64,000 nt of DNA from Coix lacryma-jobi var. lacryma-jobi (GCA_009763385.1 CM019826.1:98502848-98566847), one strand, 5' to 3'; positions 10,801 through 21,742 are shown, counted from the stretch's first letter. Notes: a model not told the origin generated them from the sequence alone. Program-made: numbers and translations.

Positions 10801-11049
10801 TTTTCTCGCGTTCCTTTGCTTTGTGACAGCACGAGTGCTATTAGCGTTGCTAAGAACCCCGTGCTTCACTCGAAGACCAAACACATTGATGTGCGCTTTC
10901 ATTTTCTGCGAGACCACTATGAGAAGGGTGATATCGACCTTTGCCATGTCGACACTCATCATCAGTTGGCAGATATTTTCACCAAGCCTTTGTACCAATC
11001 AACTTTTAATCGGTTGAGAGGTGAGCTTGGTGTGTGTTTCCCCTTTTAG
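7858..11049 (+). pseudogene. Element B pol (protease, integrase, RT, RNase H), four in-frame stops
   Basis: Copia-order polyprotein. Protease motif WLVDSGCSRHMTG with the catalytic Asp at 7888-7890. Integrase HHCC finger (KWHRRLGHLS... to CHSCRHGK, about 8268-8400), then catalytic Asp in HMDLVG, Asp in SDNGSEF and Glu in VVERKNR (about 8465-8775). RT from about 9650, with YVDDIIFGG at 10105-10131. RNase H ends DIFTKPL...GVCFPF at TAG 11047-11049. Stops interrupt it at 8017-8019, 8896-8898, 9334-9336 and 10468-10470, three of them where C or the expected protein has Arg CGA. It would process, reverse transcribe and integrate element DNA, but this copy cannot. There is no separate env-like frame downstream. 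Confidence 0.92.
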
Positions 11050-12587
11050 ATTGGGGAAACATTTTTGGTTCTTGTATAATAGACTGACTCTTTTTCGTTT
11101 GCTTTTGTTTCCTTTTGCATTTTAGCATACGCATTTACATTCTGACCTTCATTTATATACTCATTAGAATGTAACTATGCTCTATGTAGTATGCTCCGAT
11201 GCTTATGATGATGCTTGTAGCTTATGCTCTTTCTCATCACTAGTACATGTTGTGAGCTGAGCTAGTTTTTGAATGGTGAATTTGCTTAACAAACTTGAAA
11301 TTAAAAATGTTCACCATTGAGATATGCATCTAGCATGTGTAGGATGTGTTGAGTTCACTCGTGCTTTTCATCTATGCTAGGTTGCTATGTCTCTAGTTCT
11401 GAGTCTCTCACTTGCTTGGTTTGTTCATATCTTGTCAATAAAATTGAACCAAGCTTTAGTGAACTGAAAAGATCGAGATGGGACTGCTTGTCAACACATC
11501 ATGGTATCGAGACTGTTTCTCATTGCACATTTGAGTTAAACTCGAGCCATGTAGTGTATGACCGAAACCGACGCTTTAAGCTTCTGATTGCATTTTGCAT
11601 AGGCTTCGCTCGGTTGATAAGTTAGGCAATGACAAGCTGTCAACCTCTCGCAAACATCTGCTAAAATTCTGAACTTGTGTTATTTCACCGCTGCAACTCC
11701 AATTTAAAACTGAAATCACAAGTGTATGCTTCATTCTATAGCATGATGTTTGAACTTTGCTAGGGGTAGTTCACCTTGTATACATGATTAGCACTTGCTG
11801 TTTTCCTGTCTATACATGTGTAGTGCTATTTTGATGGTGAATACCTTTTTGGCTAAAAACTGCTCACTCTGCTCATATGTTCATAGTTCATATTTGGTGA
11901 TCAGTTTGAGCCTTTGCCAGCTTTTATGCTTTCCAGTGAGTCGTTGGAGCTATACTGTTTAGAGCATCTTTGCATTCTCTTGACTCTTTTCCTGAAGCTG
12001 CTAACTTGCATTTTGACTCATATGCATTTTGGAAGGGGGAGAACTTCTCTTGTGAGTCGGAGAACTTCTCTGGTTGGCACTCTTGATGGTGCAGTTTCTG
12101 AGGGAGAGAACATTGTTTTTGGCTCTTTTTGCTTGATGGTGCATTTTCAACTAAGGGGGAGAAATTGCAAATCATTACCCTCCGTTTAACTAAGGGGGAG
12201 TTTTCCTGGTTGTTTGCACTATTCGAGGGGGAGTTTCTTGCTGCTTCCTGTTGGCCATAAGGCATTGGTATCGAGCTTCTTTGCTAGTTGTGTTGAGCCT
12301 CTGTGCCTCTATCTTGAGGGACTAGCATTTTGCTTTGATATTTTCAATTGGTATTTGCTAGCGGTGTTGAGTCTATTCTACCTCTTCTTGAGGGCTAGCT
12401 TTGCTTTGCTTGGTCGCGTCGAGCCGTTGCCCATGTCTTTGGGGACCAAGTTGTCTTGCTCTTTCCACTTGACCTTCTTCGGCTTTGCTATGCTTTTGGG
12501 TCATTTGGTTGAGTTTTTCTCTCTTCTCCTTCTTCCTTCTTCTGCTTTCTTTATGATTTATGTTGGTAGTTGACAATGCACTCATCA
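11050..12587 (+). other. Element B 3' noncoding zone between pol and PPT
   Basis: About 1.5 kb without a convincing gene, at the position where some Sireviruses keep an env-like ORF. Blocks around 11460-11640 and 11755-11910 are recognisably shared with the same zones of D, E and C. AAGGGGGAG-type purine tracts occur near 12033, 12153, 12192 and 12225, before the true PPT. A hydrophobic 119-aa frame (12214-12573) crosses the hairpin repeats and is not preserved at full length in D or C. Confidence 0.8.
12282..12450 (+). repeat. Three long-loop hairpins with different arms, element B 3' zone
   Basis: Hairpin 1: arms TGCTAGT (12282-12288) and ACTAGCA (12321-12327). Hairpin 2: arms GCTAGC (12357-12362) and GCTAGC (12394-12399). 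Hairpin 3: arms CTTGGTC (12409-12415) and GACCAAG (12444-12450). The loops, about 28-32 nt, share a GAGCC...TGCC core. The same series occurs in D and E. Confidence 0.85.
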
Positions 12588-12598
12588 AGGGGGAGATT
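12588..12598 (+). other. Element B polypurine tract
   Basis: AAGGGGGAGAT directly before the TG of the 3' LTR; the priming site for plus-strand DNA. The same 11 bases precede the 3' LTRs of C, D and E. Confidence 0.92.
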
Positions 12599-14564
12599 GC
12601 GAATACATGGGTTTATGCCGAGTCTCTGAGTGATGAGTGATTGTCAACTGGGATGATGCGCATGTTCTTTGGCTTGTGTTGTGCAGGTGTCGAGCACAGA
12701 AACAGTGATCAGAGGCAAGGTGAAGGTCAAGTAGAGACGTGCCGTGCCGATGGACCGAGAGTGGCGAAGGGCGGACGTGAGGCTTGGACTGAGGGACCAG
12801 TGGCCCGAGGATCAGCTATGGTGGCTGGCAGCCTGGGACAGCGACGAGCGAAGACTCGCGGTCATGTGTTGCCTGAGTCGTGGACTTGGGGACACGTGTC
12901 GGTGGATGGGGTGCACGGGCGGTGCATCCCTTCTACGACATCGGTTTGGTGGTAGAGCCAGAGAAAAACCATCGGGTGGACGGTTTCCAGGTTTGGGCCT
13001 CAAAACCTGGGTGCTGAGGGTTTCCGAGTTTCACCACAAAACTCGCGCTGAGGACAGTTTCTAGGTTTGGGCCTCAAAACCTGGGCGCTGCGGGTTTGCT
13101 GAGTTTGGGCCTCAAAACTCAGATGCTGGTGGGCTGGTTTCCCGGTTTGGGCCTCAAAACTGGGGGTTGGCTGAAAGGCTAGTTTCCCGGTTTGGGCCAC
13201 AAAACCGGGGGTGCGACGTCCAGGAAAAGGACGCGGAGCGGTGGCGGCACATGGCTGCAATCGGGAGGTTGCGTCGAGGCAACGCTACGAGTTGTGCGGG
13301 CGTGGCCGTCGGATCCACCTACCACCGAGTTGGTCCAAAATAACCTTAGGGTTTAGCTGGTTCGCTCTGTAAGTAGTTAGGGGTAGAGTGGGAATTAGGA
13401 ATAGTTAGGATTAGGATAAGTAGAGGGAGACACCCACCTCCCTTCCTATCTCAGTCATTTGCTCTTTTGCTTCTAGGTTTTCTTGCTCTCCCTCTCCTCT
13501 ACTGTAGCGAACCTGAGATCCATAGAGAAGAGAACAATACCTCTGTGTTCATGAGATTTTGAGGAAGTGAGGCCTTAACCTCACTGTTGTAGCGTGTGGT
13601 AGCCACACGGTTGCAATTTCGTGGTTGTGCTTCGCATTTCGTTCGTGTTCTTCGCGGAATCCTTTTTTTCTCCACGTTTTTCCCGTCACTTGATCTCTTT
13701 GCTCGGTTCATCTTTTGCAAATCCGTTTGAACCAAGTTGCTCTAGATCGTGAGGCACTTCTTTCCACCGAAGGAATGCATCTCTAACCTCACGGTCTAGG
13801 AGATCGATTGATTTTAGTTCCGGGTCAAGTTTTTCTCTCTTTTCCCGAGTTTCTTCGATTCATCAATTTGGAGATAGGTTTGACCAATGATCTCTTAGAG
13901 ATAGCTCACTATCCTCCATGTGACTCTACTCACCATGTTTGAACCCTAGAGGTTTTGTTTTAGATGAGATCGAGTCGAATTGGTGGACAAACAGCCGTTT
14001 CACGGGGTGATCAGACGCTGGACATTCATCGACCAGACGCTCCTTGTGAGTCCGGTCGTTGAGGGCTAAGCGAAGTTAGTTCTGCACACTGACCGGACGC
14101 TCTAGTTCTCAAGTGACCGGACGCTACGCTTGCACTGTTCACCACTCGCGTTTTCTTGTGACCGGACGCTACTGACCTGACCGGACGCACCGTACACCAG
14201 AGTCCGGTCACGAACAGTAAGGTCCGAAACTGGTTTTCTGACGACCGGACGTGTCCGGTGCCTCTTGACCGGACACAGGCAGAGTCCGGTCAGAGCTGTT
14301 TCGAGCAGTTTCGTTCGCGGTTTGTTCGTTCGTTGTCGGTTTTGATTTCCCTCTTTTACGTTGGCTTTCTAAGAGTTGTGTAGTGTCTCGCTGTGCTTCT
14401 TGGAAGCATCCACCCTACATCTAGGGTCGTGGACATTAGCAGGCTCTAGGGTTTGTCTTTCGGGGTGATTCTCGGGACAGTGGCTACTAGTTTCCGAAAG
14501 GAAAATTTGAAGCTCCCATTCACCCCCCGCTCTGGTCGCTTTCTAATTGCTTCTCGGTCCTTCA
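12599..14564 (+). repeat. Element B 3' LTR
   Basis: Starts TGCGAATACATGG and ends GGTCCTTCA. It has the same layout as the 5' LTR, with scattered substitutions and one hairpin unit more (CTGAGTTT/AAACTCAG near 13099-13125). It is followed by the TCACG duplication and the rest of A's LTR. Confidence 0.92.
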
Positions 14565-14747
14565 TCACGTCCGCCCTTCGCCACTCTCGGTCCATCGGCA
14601 TGGCACGTCTATACTTGACCTTCACCTTGCCTCTGATCACTGTATCGGTGCTCGACACCTGCACAACACAAGCCAAAGAACATGCGCATTATCCCAGTTG
14701 ACAATCACTTATCACTCAGAAACTCAGCATACATCCATGTATCCGCA
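14565..14747 (-). repeat. Element A 5' LTR, remaining 183 bp
   Basis: Continues A's LTR after B; on the minus strand it is the LTR start (TGCGGATACATGG at 14747). It ends abruptly against pol sequence of element D, marking where A inserted. A's presumed duplication ATACT (14748-14752) cannot be checked because A's other end is outside the window. Confidence 0.85.
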
Positions 14748-14845
14748 ATACTCATCATCAGTTGGCTGATATTTTCACCAAGCCTTTGGACCAATCAACT
14801 TTTGCGAGGTTGAGAGGTGAGCTTGGTGTGTGTTTCCCCTTTTAG
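14748..14845 (+). pseudogene. Element D pol C-terminus (RNase H end)
   Basis: The last 32 codons of a copia pol: HHQLADIFTKPLDQ, then ...RLRGELGVCFPF and TAG at 14843-14845, nearly identical to the end of B's pol. The rest of D lies left of A's insertion, outside the window. Confidence 0.88.
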
Positions 14846-16428
14846 AAGGGCGAAACATTTTGACTCGTGTAATATAAACTGACTTTTTATTTTTCATTTG
14901 ATTTCTTCATACATCTTTGCATTTCATCTTGCATATTTACATTCAGAGCTTCATGAATATACTCTTTAAAATGTGGCTATGCTCTGTCTAGTATTTGCTC
15001 CGATGATTTATCTTGTAGCTTATGCTCTTTCTGATCACTATTGCATATTGTGAACTGAGCTATTTTTGAATGGTGAACCTGCTTAATATACATAAAACTT
15101 GAAACTGTTCACCATTGAGATATGCAACTAGCATGTGTAGGATGTGTAGAATTCACTCGTGCTTTTCATATATGCTAGGTTGCTATGTCTCTAGTTCTGA
15201 GTCATTCAATTGCTTGGTATGTTCATATTCTGAGATAAAATTTGAACCAAGTTATGTGAATTGGAAAGATCGAGACGGGACTGCTTGTCAGCACATCATA
15301 GTTTTGAGACTGTTTCTCATTGCACTTTGAGTTAAACTTGAGCTGTGTAGTGTATGACCGAAATTGTTGCTTTAAACTTCTGATTGCTTCTGCATAGGCT
15401 TCACATAGTTGAAAAGTTAGGCAATGACAAGCTTTCAACCTCTCGCAATCACATGCTGAAATTTAAACTTGTGTAATTTAACCGCTGCAACTCTGATAAA
15501 ATTTGGATACACAAGTCTATGTTTCACTCTATAGCATGATGGTTGAACTGTGCTAGGGGTAGTTCATCTTGTATACATGTTTAGCACTTGTTTGACTTCC
15601 TGTCTATACATGTTTGGTGCTATTTTGATGGTGAATACCTTTTTGGCTAAAAACTGCTCATGTTGCTCACATGTTCATTTTTCGTATTTGGTGATCAGTT
15701 TGAGCCTTTGCTAGCATTATGTGCATATTGTTGAGTCATCGGATCAGCACTTTGTTGAGCATCTTCATATTTTATTGACTATATTCTTGAAGCTGCTAAC
15801 TTGCATATTGACTCATATGCATTTTGGAAGGGGGAGTTATTCTGTCAAGGGGGAGAAATTTGCTTGATGGTGCATTTTCAACTAAGGGGGAGAAAATCTT
15901 ACTTATCATGTGTTCTCCGTCTCCGACTTTGGGGGAGAAATATTTTCCTGGTTGTGTGCACTATTTGAGGGGGAGTTTGCTTGGCCCTTGAGCTTTCCAA
16001 TTGGATCAAAGCACTTTTGATAGCTAGTTGTGTTGAGCCTTTGCCTCTTTCTTGAGGGACTAGCGTCTTTGTGTTTGTGCTTGTTCAGTTGGTATTGAGC
16101 TTTCTCGCTAGCAGTGTTGAGCCCGTTCTGCCTCTTCTTGAGGGCTAGCTCTATCTTTGCTTGGATTTCAATTGATTTTTCGATTGGTATCGAGCTTTCA
16201 TGCTAGCGGTATTGAGCCTGTTCTACCTCTTCTTGAGGGCTAGCTTTGCTTTGCTTGGTTGCGTTGAGCCGTTGCCCATGTCTTTGGGAACCAAGGTGTT
16301 TCGCTCTTTCCATTTGACCTTCTTCGGCTTTGATATGCTTTTGGGTCATTTGGTCGAGTTCTCTCTCCTTCTTCCTTCATTCTTCTATACTATTATGATT
16401 TGTGTTGGTAGTTGACAATGCACTCATC
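14846..16428 (+). other. Element D 3' noncoding zone with hairpins and purine tracts
   Basis: Homologous to B's 11050-12587. Hairpins: GCTAGT/ACTAGC (16023-16028, 16059-16064); GCTAGC/GCTAGC (16107-16112, 16144-16149); GCTAGC/GCTAGC (16202-16207, 16239-16244); CTTGGTT/AACCAAG (16254-16260, 16289-16295). This is one more hairpin unit than B. GGGGGAG tracts lie near 15830, 15857, 15885, 15930 and 15968. No gene is seen. Confidence 0.82.
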
Positions 16429-16439
16429 AAGGGGGAGAT
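16429..16439 (+). other. Element D polypurine tract
   Basis: AAGGGGGAGAT directly before the LTR start TGTGGATACATGG; identical to the PPT of B. Confidence 0.9.
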
Positions 16440-18511
16440 TGTGGATACATGGGTTTATGCCGAGTCTCTGAGTGATGAGTGATTGTCAACTGGGATAATG
16501 TGCATGTTCTTTGGCTTGTGTTGTGCAGGTGTCGAGCACGGATACAGTGATCAGAGGCAAGGTGAAGGTCAAGTAGAGACGTGCCGTGCCGATGGACCGA
16601 GAGTGGCGAAGGGCGGACATGAGGCTTGGACTGAGGGACCGGTGGCCCGAGGATCAGCTATGGTGGCTGACAGCCTGGGACAGTGACGAGCGGAGACTTG
16701 CGGGCATGGTGTTGCTCGAGTTGAGGACTTGGGGACACATGTCGGTTGACGGGGTGCACGGGCGGTTCATCCCTTCTACGACTCGGTTTGGTGGTTGAGC
16801 CACAGAAAAACCACCGAGTGGACGGTTTCCAGGTTTGGGCCTCAAAACCTGGGCGCTGATGGTTTCCGAGTTTGGGCCACAAAACTCAGGTTGAGGACGG
16901 TTTCCAGGTTTGGGCCTCAAAACCTGGGTGCTGCGGGTTTCTGAGTTTGGGCCACAAAACTCAGGCAATGGACGGCTGGTTTCCCGGTTTGGGCCTCAAA
17001 ACCGGGGGTTGGTCGTGAAGGCTGGTTTCCCGGTTCGGGCCTCAAAACCGGGGGCGAAGTCCAGGAAAAGGACGAGCAGAGCGGTGGCGGCACGTGGCGG
17101 CAATCGGTGAGGTTGCGTCGAGGCAACACTACCTGTTGTGCGGGCGTGGCCGTCGGATCACCAGCATCTTCGAGTTGGTCCAGAATAACCCTAGGGTTTA
17201 GCTGGTTCGCTCTGTAATTAGAGAGGGGTAGAGTAGGAATTAGAATTAGGATAAGTAGAGGGAGACACCCTCCTCCCATTCCATCTCAGTCATTTGCTCT
17301 TTGCTTCTAGGGTTTCCTGCTCTCCCAATCCCCTGCTGTAGCTACTGAGATCCGCAGAGAATCATACCTCTGTGTACTGGAGATTTTGAGGAAGTGAGAC
17401 CGTAATCTCACTGTTGTAGCGTGTGGTAGCCACACGGTTGTTGATCGATGACTAGATTCGCGTTTTGTTCGTGTTCTTCGTTTCTCTGCGATTTTCCCGT
17501 CACTCGATCTCCCTCTCTACTGCATCTTTGCAAAATCCGTTTGAATCAACTTGTTCTTTATAGTGAGGAGATCATTTCCACCGAAGGAATTTATCTAACT
17601 CCTCACGAGCAAGTAGATCGGGTTGATTTTGTTTTCGTGGCACTTTTTCGTTCATACTCCTCCCCTTTCAATTTTCGGTGATTGAGTCGATTTCAGCGGA
17701 TGATTTCTTGGGGATAGTCTCCTAAGTACCTCGTGATCATCCTCTCCAAGTTTGGGAACATGGGATTGAGTTTTGATTCGGATTTGGGAAGAGTTGCGTG
17801 AGGGGCGACCGAAATCGCCCTCACTGGGAGGTCGTGGACAGTCCGCCATTCCTCCCGCGGACAGTCCGCGCGTCGGGGACTTGGCTAGACCAGTGGCCGT
17901 GAGTCCTTGCTGTTTGGGTCTCGGTTGACCGGCGGACAGTCCGCCCATATGAACCGCGGACAGTCCGGGACTGTCCAGGGGACTTTCAGAACCAGTGCGT
18001 GTTTGCACTTTTGACCGGCGGATAGTCCGCCATCCCCTAGCTTACAGTCCGCAGTAGGGGCGGACAGTCCGGTATCCCAGGTCCGGACAGTCTGCGAGTT
18101 GGCTGTGTGTTCCGGTTTGGTGTGTTTGCTCTCCCGGCTTCTCCGCTCGGTTTTTGGTCTTCTCGTTTGGCCCTAGAGTTGATCAAGGAACCTCTCTAGG
18201 TATCTTTGCTACTAGTTAGCATAGATATTTAGGAGTTTCTCGACGTAACCATCTATCTACGTTCAGGACTTGGTTTTTGAGGGTCGAACTTGTGCCGGTG
18301 TCTTTGGCGTTTGGTTTGCTATCGCTTTGTGGTGCCTCGCTGTGATCCTAGGGATCATCCACCCTCTTCCAAGGGTCGTGGGCATCACGGTTTCGATCGA
18401 AGCTTTCAGGGGTTGATTTTGGGGACAAAAGGCCAAAGTTTCGAGAGAAATTTTTGTGCTCCCATTCACCCCCTCCTCTGGTCGCCTTGCTATTGCATTC
18501 TCGGTCCTTCA
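16440..18511 (+). repeat. Element D 3' LTR
   Basis: About 2.07 kb, TGTGGATACATGG to CGGTCCTTCA. The first half, including the hairpin array at about 16828-17055, closely follows the B family. The second half differs: instead of GACCGGAC it carries about eight copies of GGACAGTCCG-type palindromes (about 17835-18095), as in F. It abuts RT sequence of element E at 18512, so D probably inserted into E; the right duplication would be GCTAT. Confidence 0.85.
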
Positions 18512-19674
18512 GCTATACCAGATGGATGTCAAGAGTGCTTTCCTAAACGGGTATATAGAGGAAGAGGTCTATATGAGATAGCCCCCGGGTTTCGAGAGTC
18601 CCAAGTTTCCAAACCATGTGTTCAAACTTTCAAAAGCTTTATATGGTTTGAAACAAGCCCCGAGAGCATGGTTTGAGCGTTTGAAAACTTTTTAGCTTTC
18701 CAAGGGTTTTAAAATGGGACGAGTAGATATACTCTTTTTCTCCTCAAGCAAGGCAATGACACCCTTTTAGTTTAGATTTACGTGGATGATATCATCTTTG
18801 GTGGCTCATCTCACGCACTTGTTGCCAAGTTAGCAGATGTTATGAGCAGGGAGTTTGAGATGAGTATGATGGGTGTGTTGACCTTCTTCCTCGGGTTGCA
18901 AATCAAGCAAACCCGAGATGAGACGTTCGTGCATCAAGGCAAATACACAAAGGACATCGTGAAGAAGTTCGACATGGGCGAGGCCAAGCCTCTTACGACG
19001 CCCATGGCGATGACTATTGCGATGGACGTGGATCAGCACGGAGAGCCCGTGGACCAGAAGGAGTATAGGAGCATGATTGGCTCTCTCTTGTACTTGACGG
19101 TGACGAGGCCAAACATACACTTCGTAGTGTGTCTGTGCGCTCGCTTTCAGGCGTCCCCTCGAACTTCCCATAAGCAGGCAGTCAAGCGCGTCATGAGGTA
19201 CCTCCGATACACTCCTGAGTTCGGACTTTGGTACTCTTCTTCTTCGACCCTTTCGCTTTGTGGTTACTCCGATGCAGATTTTGCTGGTTCTTCACAGATT
19301 TCGTGGTCTTCTCGCACGCAGTCTAGCATTGCCCAGTCTACCACCGAGGCCAAGTATGTCGCTACCGCTTCTTGTGCTTCGCAACTTTTGTGGTTTGTTG
19401 CTACTTTTCATGATTTTGTTCTTGATTTTAGTCGGGTCCCTTTTTTTGTGATAGCACGAGTGTCATTAGTGTCGCATAGAACCCTGTTCTTCACTCCAAG
19501 ACCAAACACATCGATGTTCGCTTTCACTTTCTTCGTGATCACTATGAGAAAGACGACATTGATCTTAGGCATGTAGACACCCACAACTAGCTTGCGAATA
19601 TATTTACCAAGCCTTTGGATCTCTCAACTTTTGCTAGGTTGAGAGGTGAGCTTGGTGTGTGTTTCCCCTTTTAG
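18512..19674 (+). pseudogene. Element E pol, RT to RNase H, decayed
   Basis: Copia RT entering at YQMDVKSAFLNGYIEEEVY, where D cut it, through KALYGLKQAPRAW, YVDDIIFGG (about 18779-18805), FFLGLQIKQ and KFDMGEAKPL, to RNase H, ending at TAG 19672-19674. Stops replace codons near 18580, 18692 and 18775, and frames shift near 18720 and 19445. About 12 codons present in B after YSDADF are missing here. E is the most decayed copia pol in the window, in line with being the oldest host. Confidence 0.88.
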
Positions 19675-21400
19675 ATGGGGGAAGCATTTTGCTTGTTGTA
19701 CCATAGTTTGACTTCTCCGATACCCTTTTACTTTGGGTTTCTGTCTTAGACTAGTTTCTAGTTCCGATATTTCTAGACTAGTTTTTTCATGCATGTCATC
19801 ATGTACATCTTGCATTTTTGAGCTTCATGTCTATAATCTTTAGAATGAAATTATGCTCTGAGTAGTTCTGCTCTGATGATATATGATGATGCTTGTAGCT
19901 TAGGCTCTTTTTGATCACATGATACATGTTGTGAGCTAAGCTATTTTTAAATGCTGAATATGCTTAATTGAACATAAAACTTGATACTTGTTCACCATTG
20001 AGTTTAGCATCTAGCATGTTTAGAATGTGTTGTGGTCACTTGTGCTATTTCATATATGCTAGGTTGCTATGTCACTTGCTCTGAGTCATTCACTTGCTTG
20101 GTATGTTAATATTCTGCTTAATTTAAACCAAGTCTAAGTGAATTTGAAAAGATCGAGATGGGATTGCTTTGTCAGCACATCACGATATCGAGACTGTTTC
20201 TCATTGCACCTTTGAGTTAAACTTGAGTCGTGTAGTGCAAGACCGAAACCGATGCTTTAAGCTTCTGATTGCTTTTTTGCATAGGCTTAGCTTGGTTGAA
20301 AAGTTTGGCAATGACAAGCTTTCAACCTCTCACAATCACTTGCTAAAACTGAACTTGTGTCAATAACCGCTGCATATCTCCATAAAATTTGATCAACACA
20401 AGTCTAGTTTCATTCTGTAGCATGATGATTGAACTTTGCTAGGGGTAGTTCACCTTTCATACATGTTTAACACTTGTTTGACTTCCTGTCTATACATGTT
20501 TAGTGCTATTTTGATGTTGAAACCCTTTTCTGAATGGCTTAAAACTGCTCACTAAGCTTAAATGTTCATATTTCGTACTTTGTGATCAGTTTGAGCCTTT
20601 GCTAGCACTTATTTTTGTTGCTAAGTTGTAGGATCAGCACTCTTTTCGTGCATCCTTTCACTCTAATGACTATATACCTAAAGTTGCTAACATGAATTTT
20701 AGACTCATGTGCATATGTCTTGCTCCGATAGGCATGGCCTAGCTCTGTTTTGCTTGTTTGAGCTCCATTTCCCTACTTGATCAGTTGCAACTGTCCCCAA
20801 GGTGGAGAATTTTTGCTGTATGGTGACAATTTTCAATTTTGTATGCTTCACTTGTCAAGGGGGAGTTTCTGGCATGTGTTTAGGGGTAGTCACTTGCTTC
20901 TTGTGCTCCGATCTCTTCTTGCTGATTTTCACTTGTTTTGGCAAGTTTTTGATTGGTATGGAGTTCTTCTGCTAGTTGTGTTGAGCCTCTTTGCCTCTAT
21001 CTTGAGGGACTAGCAGTTTTCACATTCTTATGCGTTTTCAGTACATCTTCAGTTGGTATGGAGTTTTCAGCTAGTGGTGTTGAGCCCTTTCTGCCTCTTC
21101 TTGAGGACTAGCTAACTCTTGACTTGGTTGCATCGAGCCGTTGCCCATGTCTTTGGGAACCAAGTCTTTGCCTTTGTGATTGAGTTTTGCTCTTTGTTGA
21201 GTTTTTGCTCCGATCCTTTGCTTGGTTGCATCGAGCCATTGCCCATGTTTTTGGGGACCAAGCTTTGCTTATCTTGATCTGTCCTTCTTTGGCTTTTATC
21301 TTGGCTTTTGGGACATTTTGAGTAAGCACTCTCTTCTATCTACTTATATTTTCTTTTTATTTTTGATTATTGGATACTCTATGTTGACGATGCACTCATC
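19675..21400 (+). other. Element E 3' noncoding zone
   Basis: Shares blocks with the same zones of B, C and D (for example around 20150-20340 and 20430-20520) despite a more diverged pol. No gene is seen. It carries the best-formed long-loop hairpins (listed separately) and a GGGGGAG tract near 20858 before the true PPT. Confidence 0.8.
20969..21263 (+). repeat. Four long-loop hairpins with covarying arms, element E
   Basis: Arms: CTGCTAGT/ACTAGCAG (20969-20976, 21009-21016); AGCTAGT/ACTAGCT (21069-21075, 21107-21113); GACTTGGTT/AACCAAGTC (21121-21129, 21158-21166); GCTTGGT/ACCAAGC (21220-21226, 21257-21263). Loops are 28-32 nt with a common GAGCC...TTGCC-like core. All arm pairs are perfect although the arm sequences differ. 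Confidence 0.88.
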
Positions 21401-21411
21401 AAGGGGGAGAT
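21401..21411 (+). other. Element E polypurine tract
   Basis: AAGGGGGAGAT directly before the LTR start TGCGAACACAAGG. Confidence 0.88.
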
Positions 21412-21742
21412 TGCGAACACAAGGTTGATATGTGCCCTTGTGGTTCCTTCCTGAGTGATGAGCGATCGGTCAATAGGCTCACCGGCAGGGGTGAGTGGCA
21501 ACATGTGTCTCTTGGTTGTCTTGATGTGCAGGTGTGGTGCTCAGAGACAGTGGTCGATGGCGAGGAGAAGGTCAAGTAGAGACGGGCCGTGCCGATGGAC
21601 CGGGAGCGGTGAAGGGTAGACGTGAGGCTTGGACCGACTGACCGGGAGGCCGGAGGACCAGCTGTGGTAGATGGCACTTGGCATCGACGAGCGAGAGCAC
21701 ATGGGGATGTGTGATTGCATCAGCCAAGTTGAGATGGAAGAT
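21412..21742 (+). repeat. Element E 3' LTR, first 331 bp
   Basis: Starts TGCGAACACAAGGTTGATATG. After 331 bp the same start recurs at 21743, so this LTR is cut off. The two copies are clearly homologous but differ at many positions. Either a later element landed here or LTR recombination produced a partial tandem. Confidence 0.8.

Larger units (their letters stand above)
3187..14564 (+). mobile_element. Element B: complete Sirevirus-lineage Ty1/copia retrotransposon
   Basis: An 11.4-kb element with two LTRs (3187-5110 and 12599-14564), a PBS at 5113, gag from 5174, pol in the copia order protease-integrase-RT-RNase H to 11049, a 1.5-kb 3' noncoding zone, and a polypurine tract at 12588-12598. 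It sits inside the LTR of element A with a 5-bp duplication TCACG. The family call rests on the long gag with two zinc knuckles, the RT/RNase H wording (FFLGLQIKQ, KFDMGEAKPL), the long LTRs and the repeated AAGGGGGAG tracts, all Sirevirus traits. Gag is open, but pol has four in-frame stops, so this copy is not autonomous. The 5' LTR is about 40 bp shorter than the 3' LTR, partly through loss of one hairpin unit. Confidence 0.94.

Noticed and set aside
12214..12573. Hydrophobic 119-codon frame in the B 3' zone as an env-like or membrane protein
   Set aside because: It spans the hairpin repeats, is shorter or shifted in D and C, and its hydrophobicity comes from T-rich DNA.
17835..18095. Palindromic repeats separated by spacers, CRISPR-like at first sight
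   Set aside because: Spacing is irregular, repeats are 8-13 bp, they lie inside a plant LTR, and no cas gene is present.
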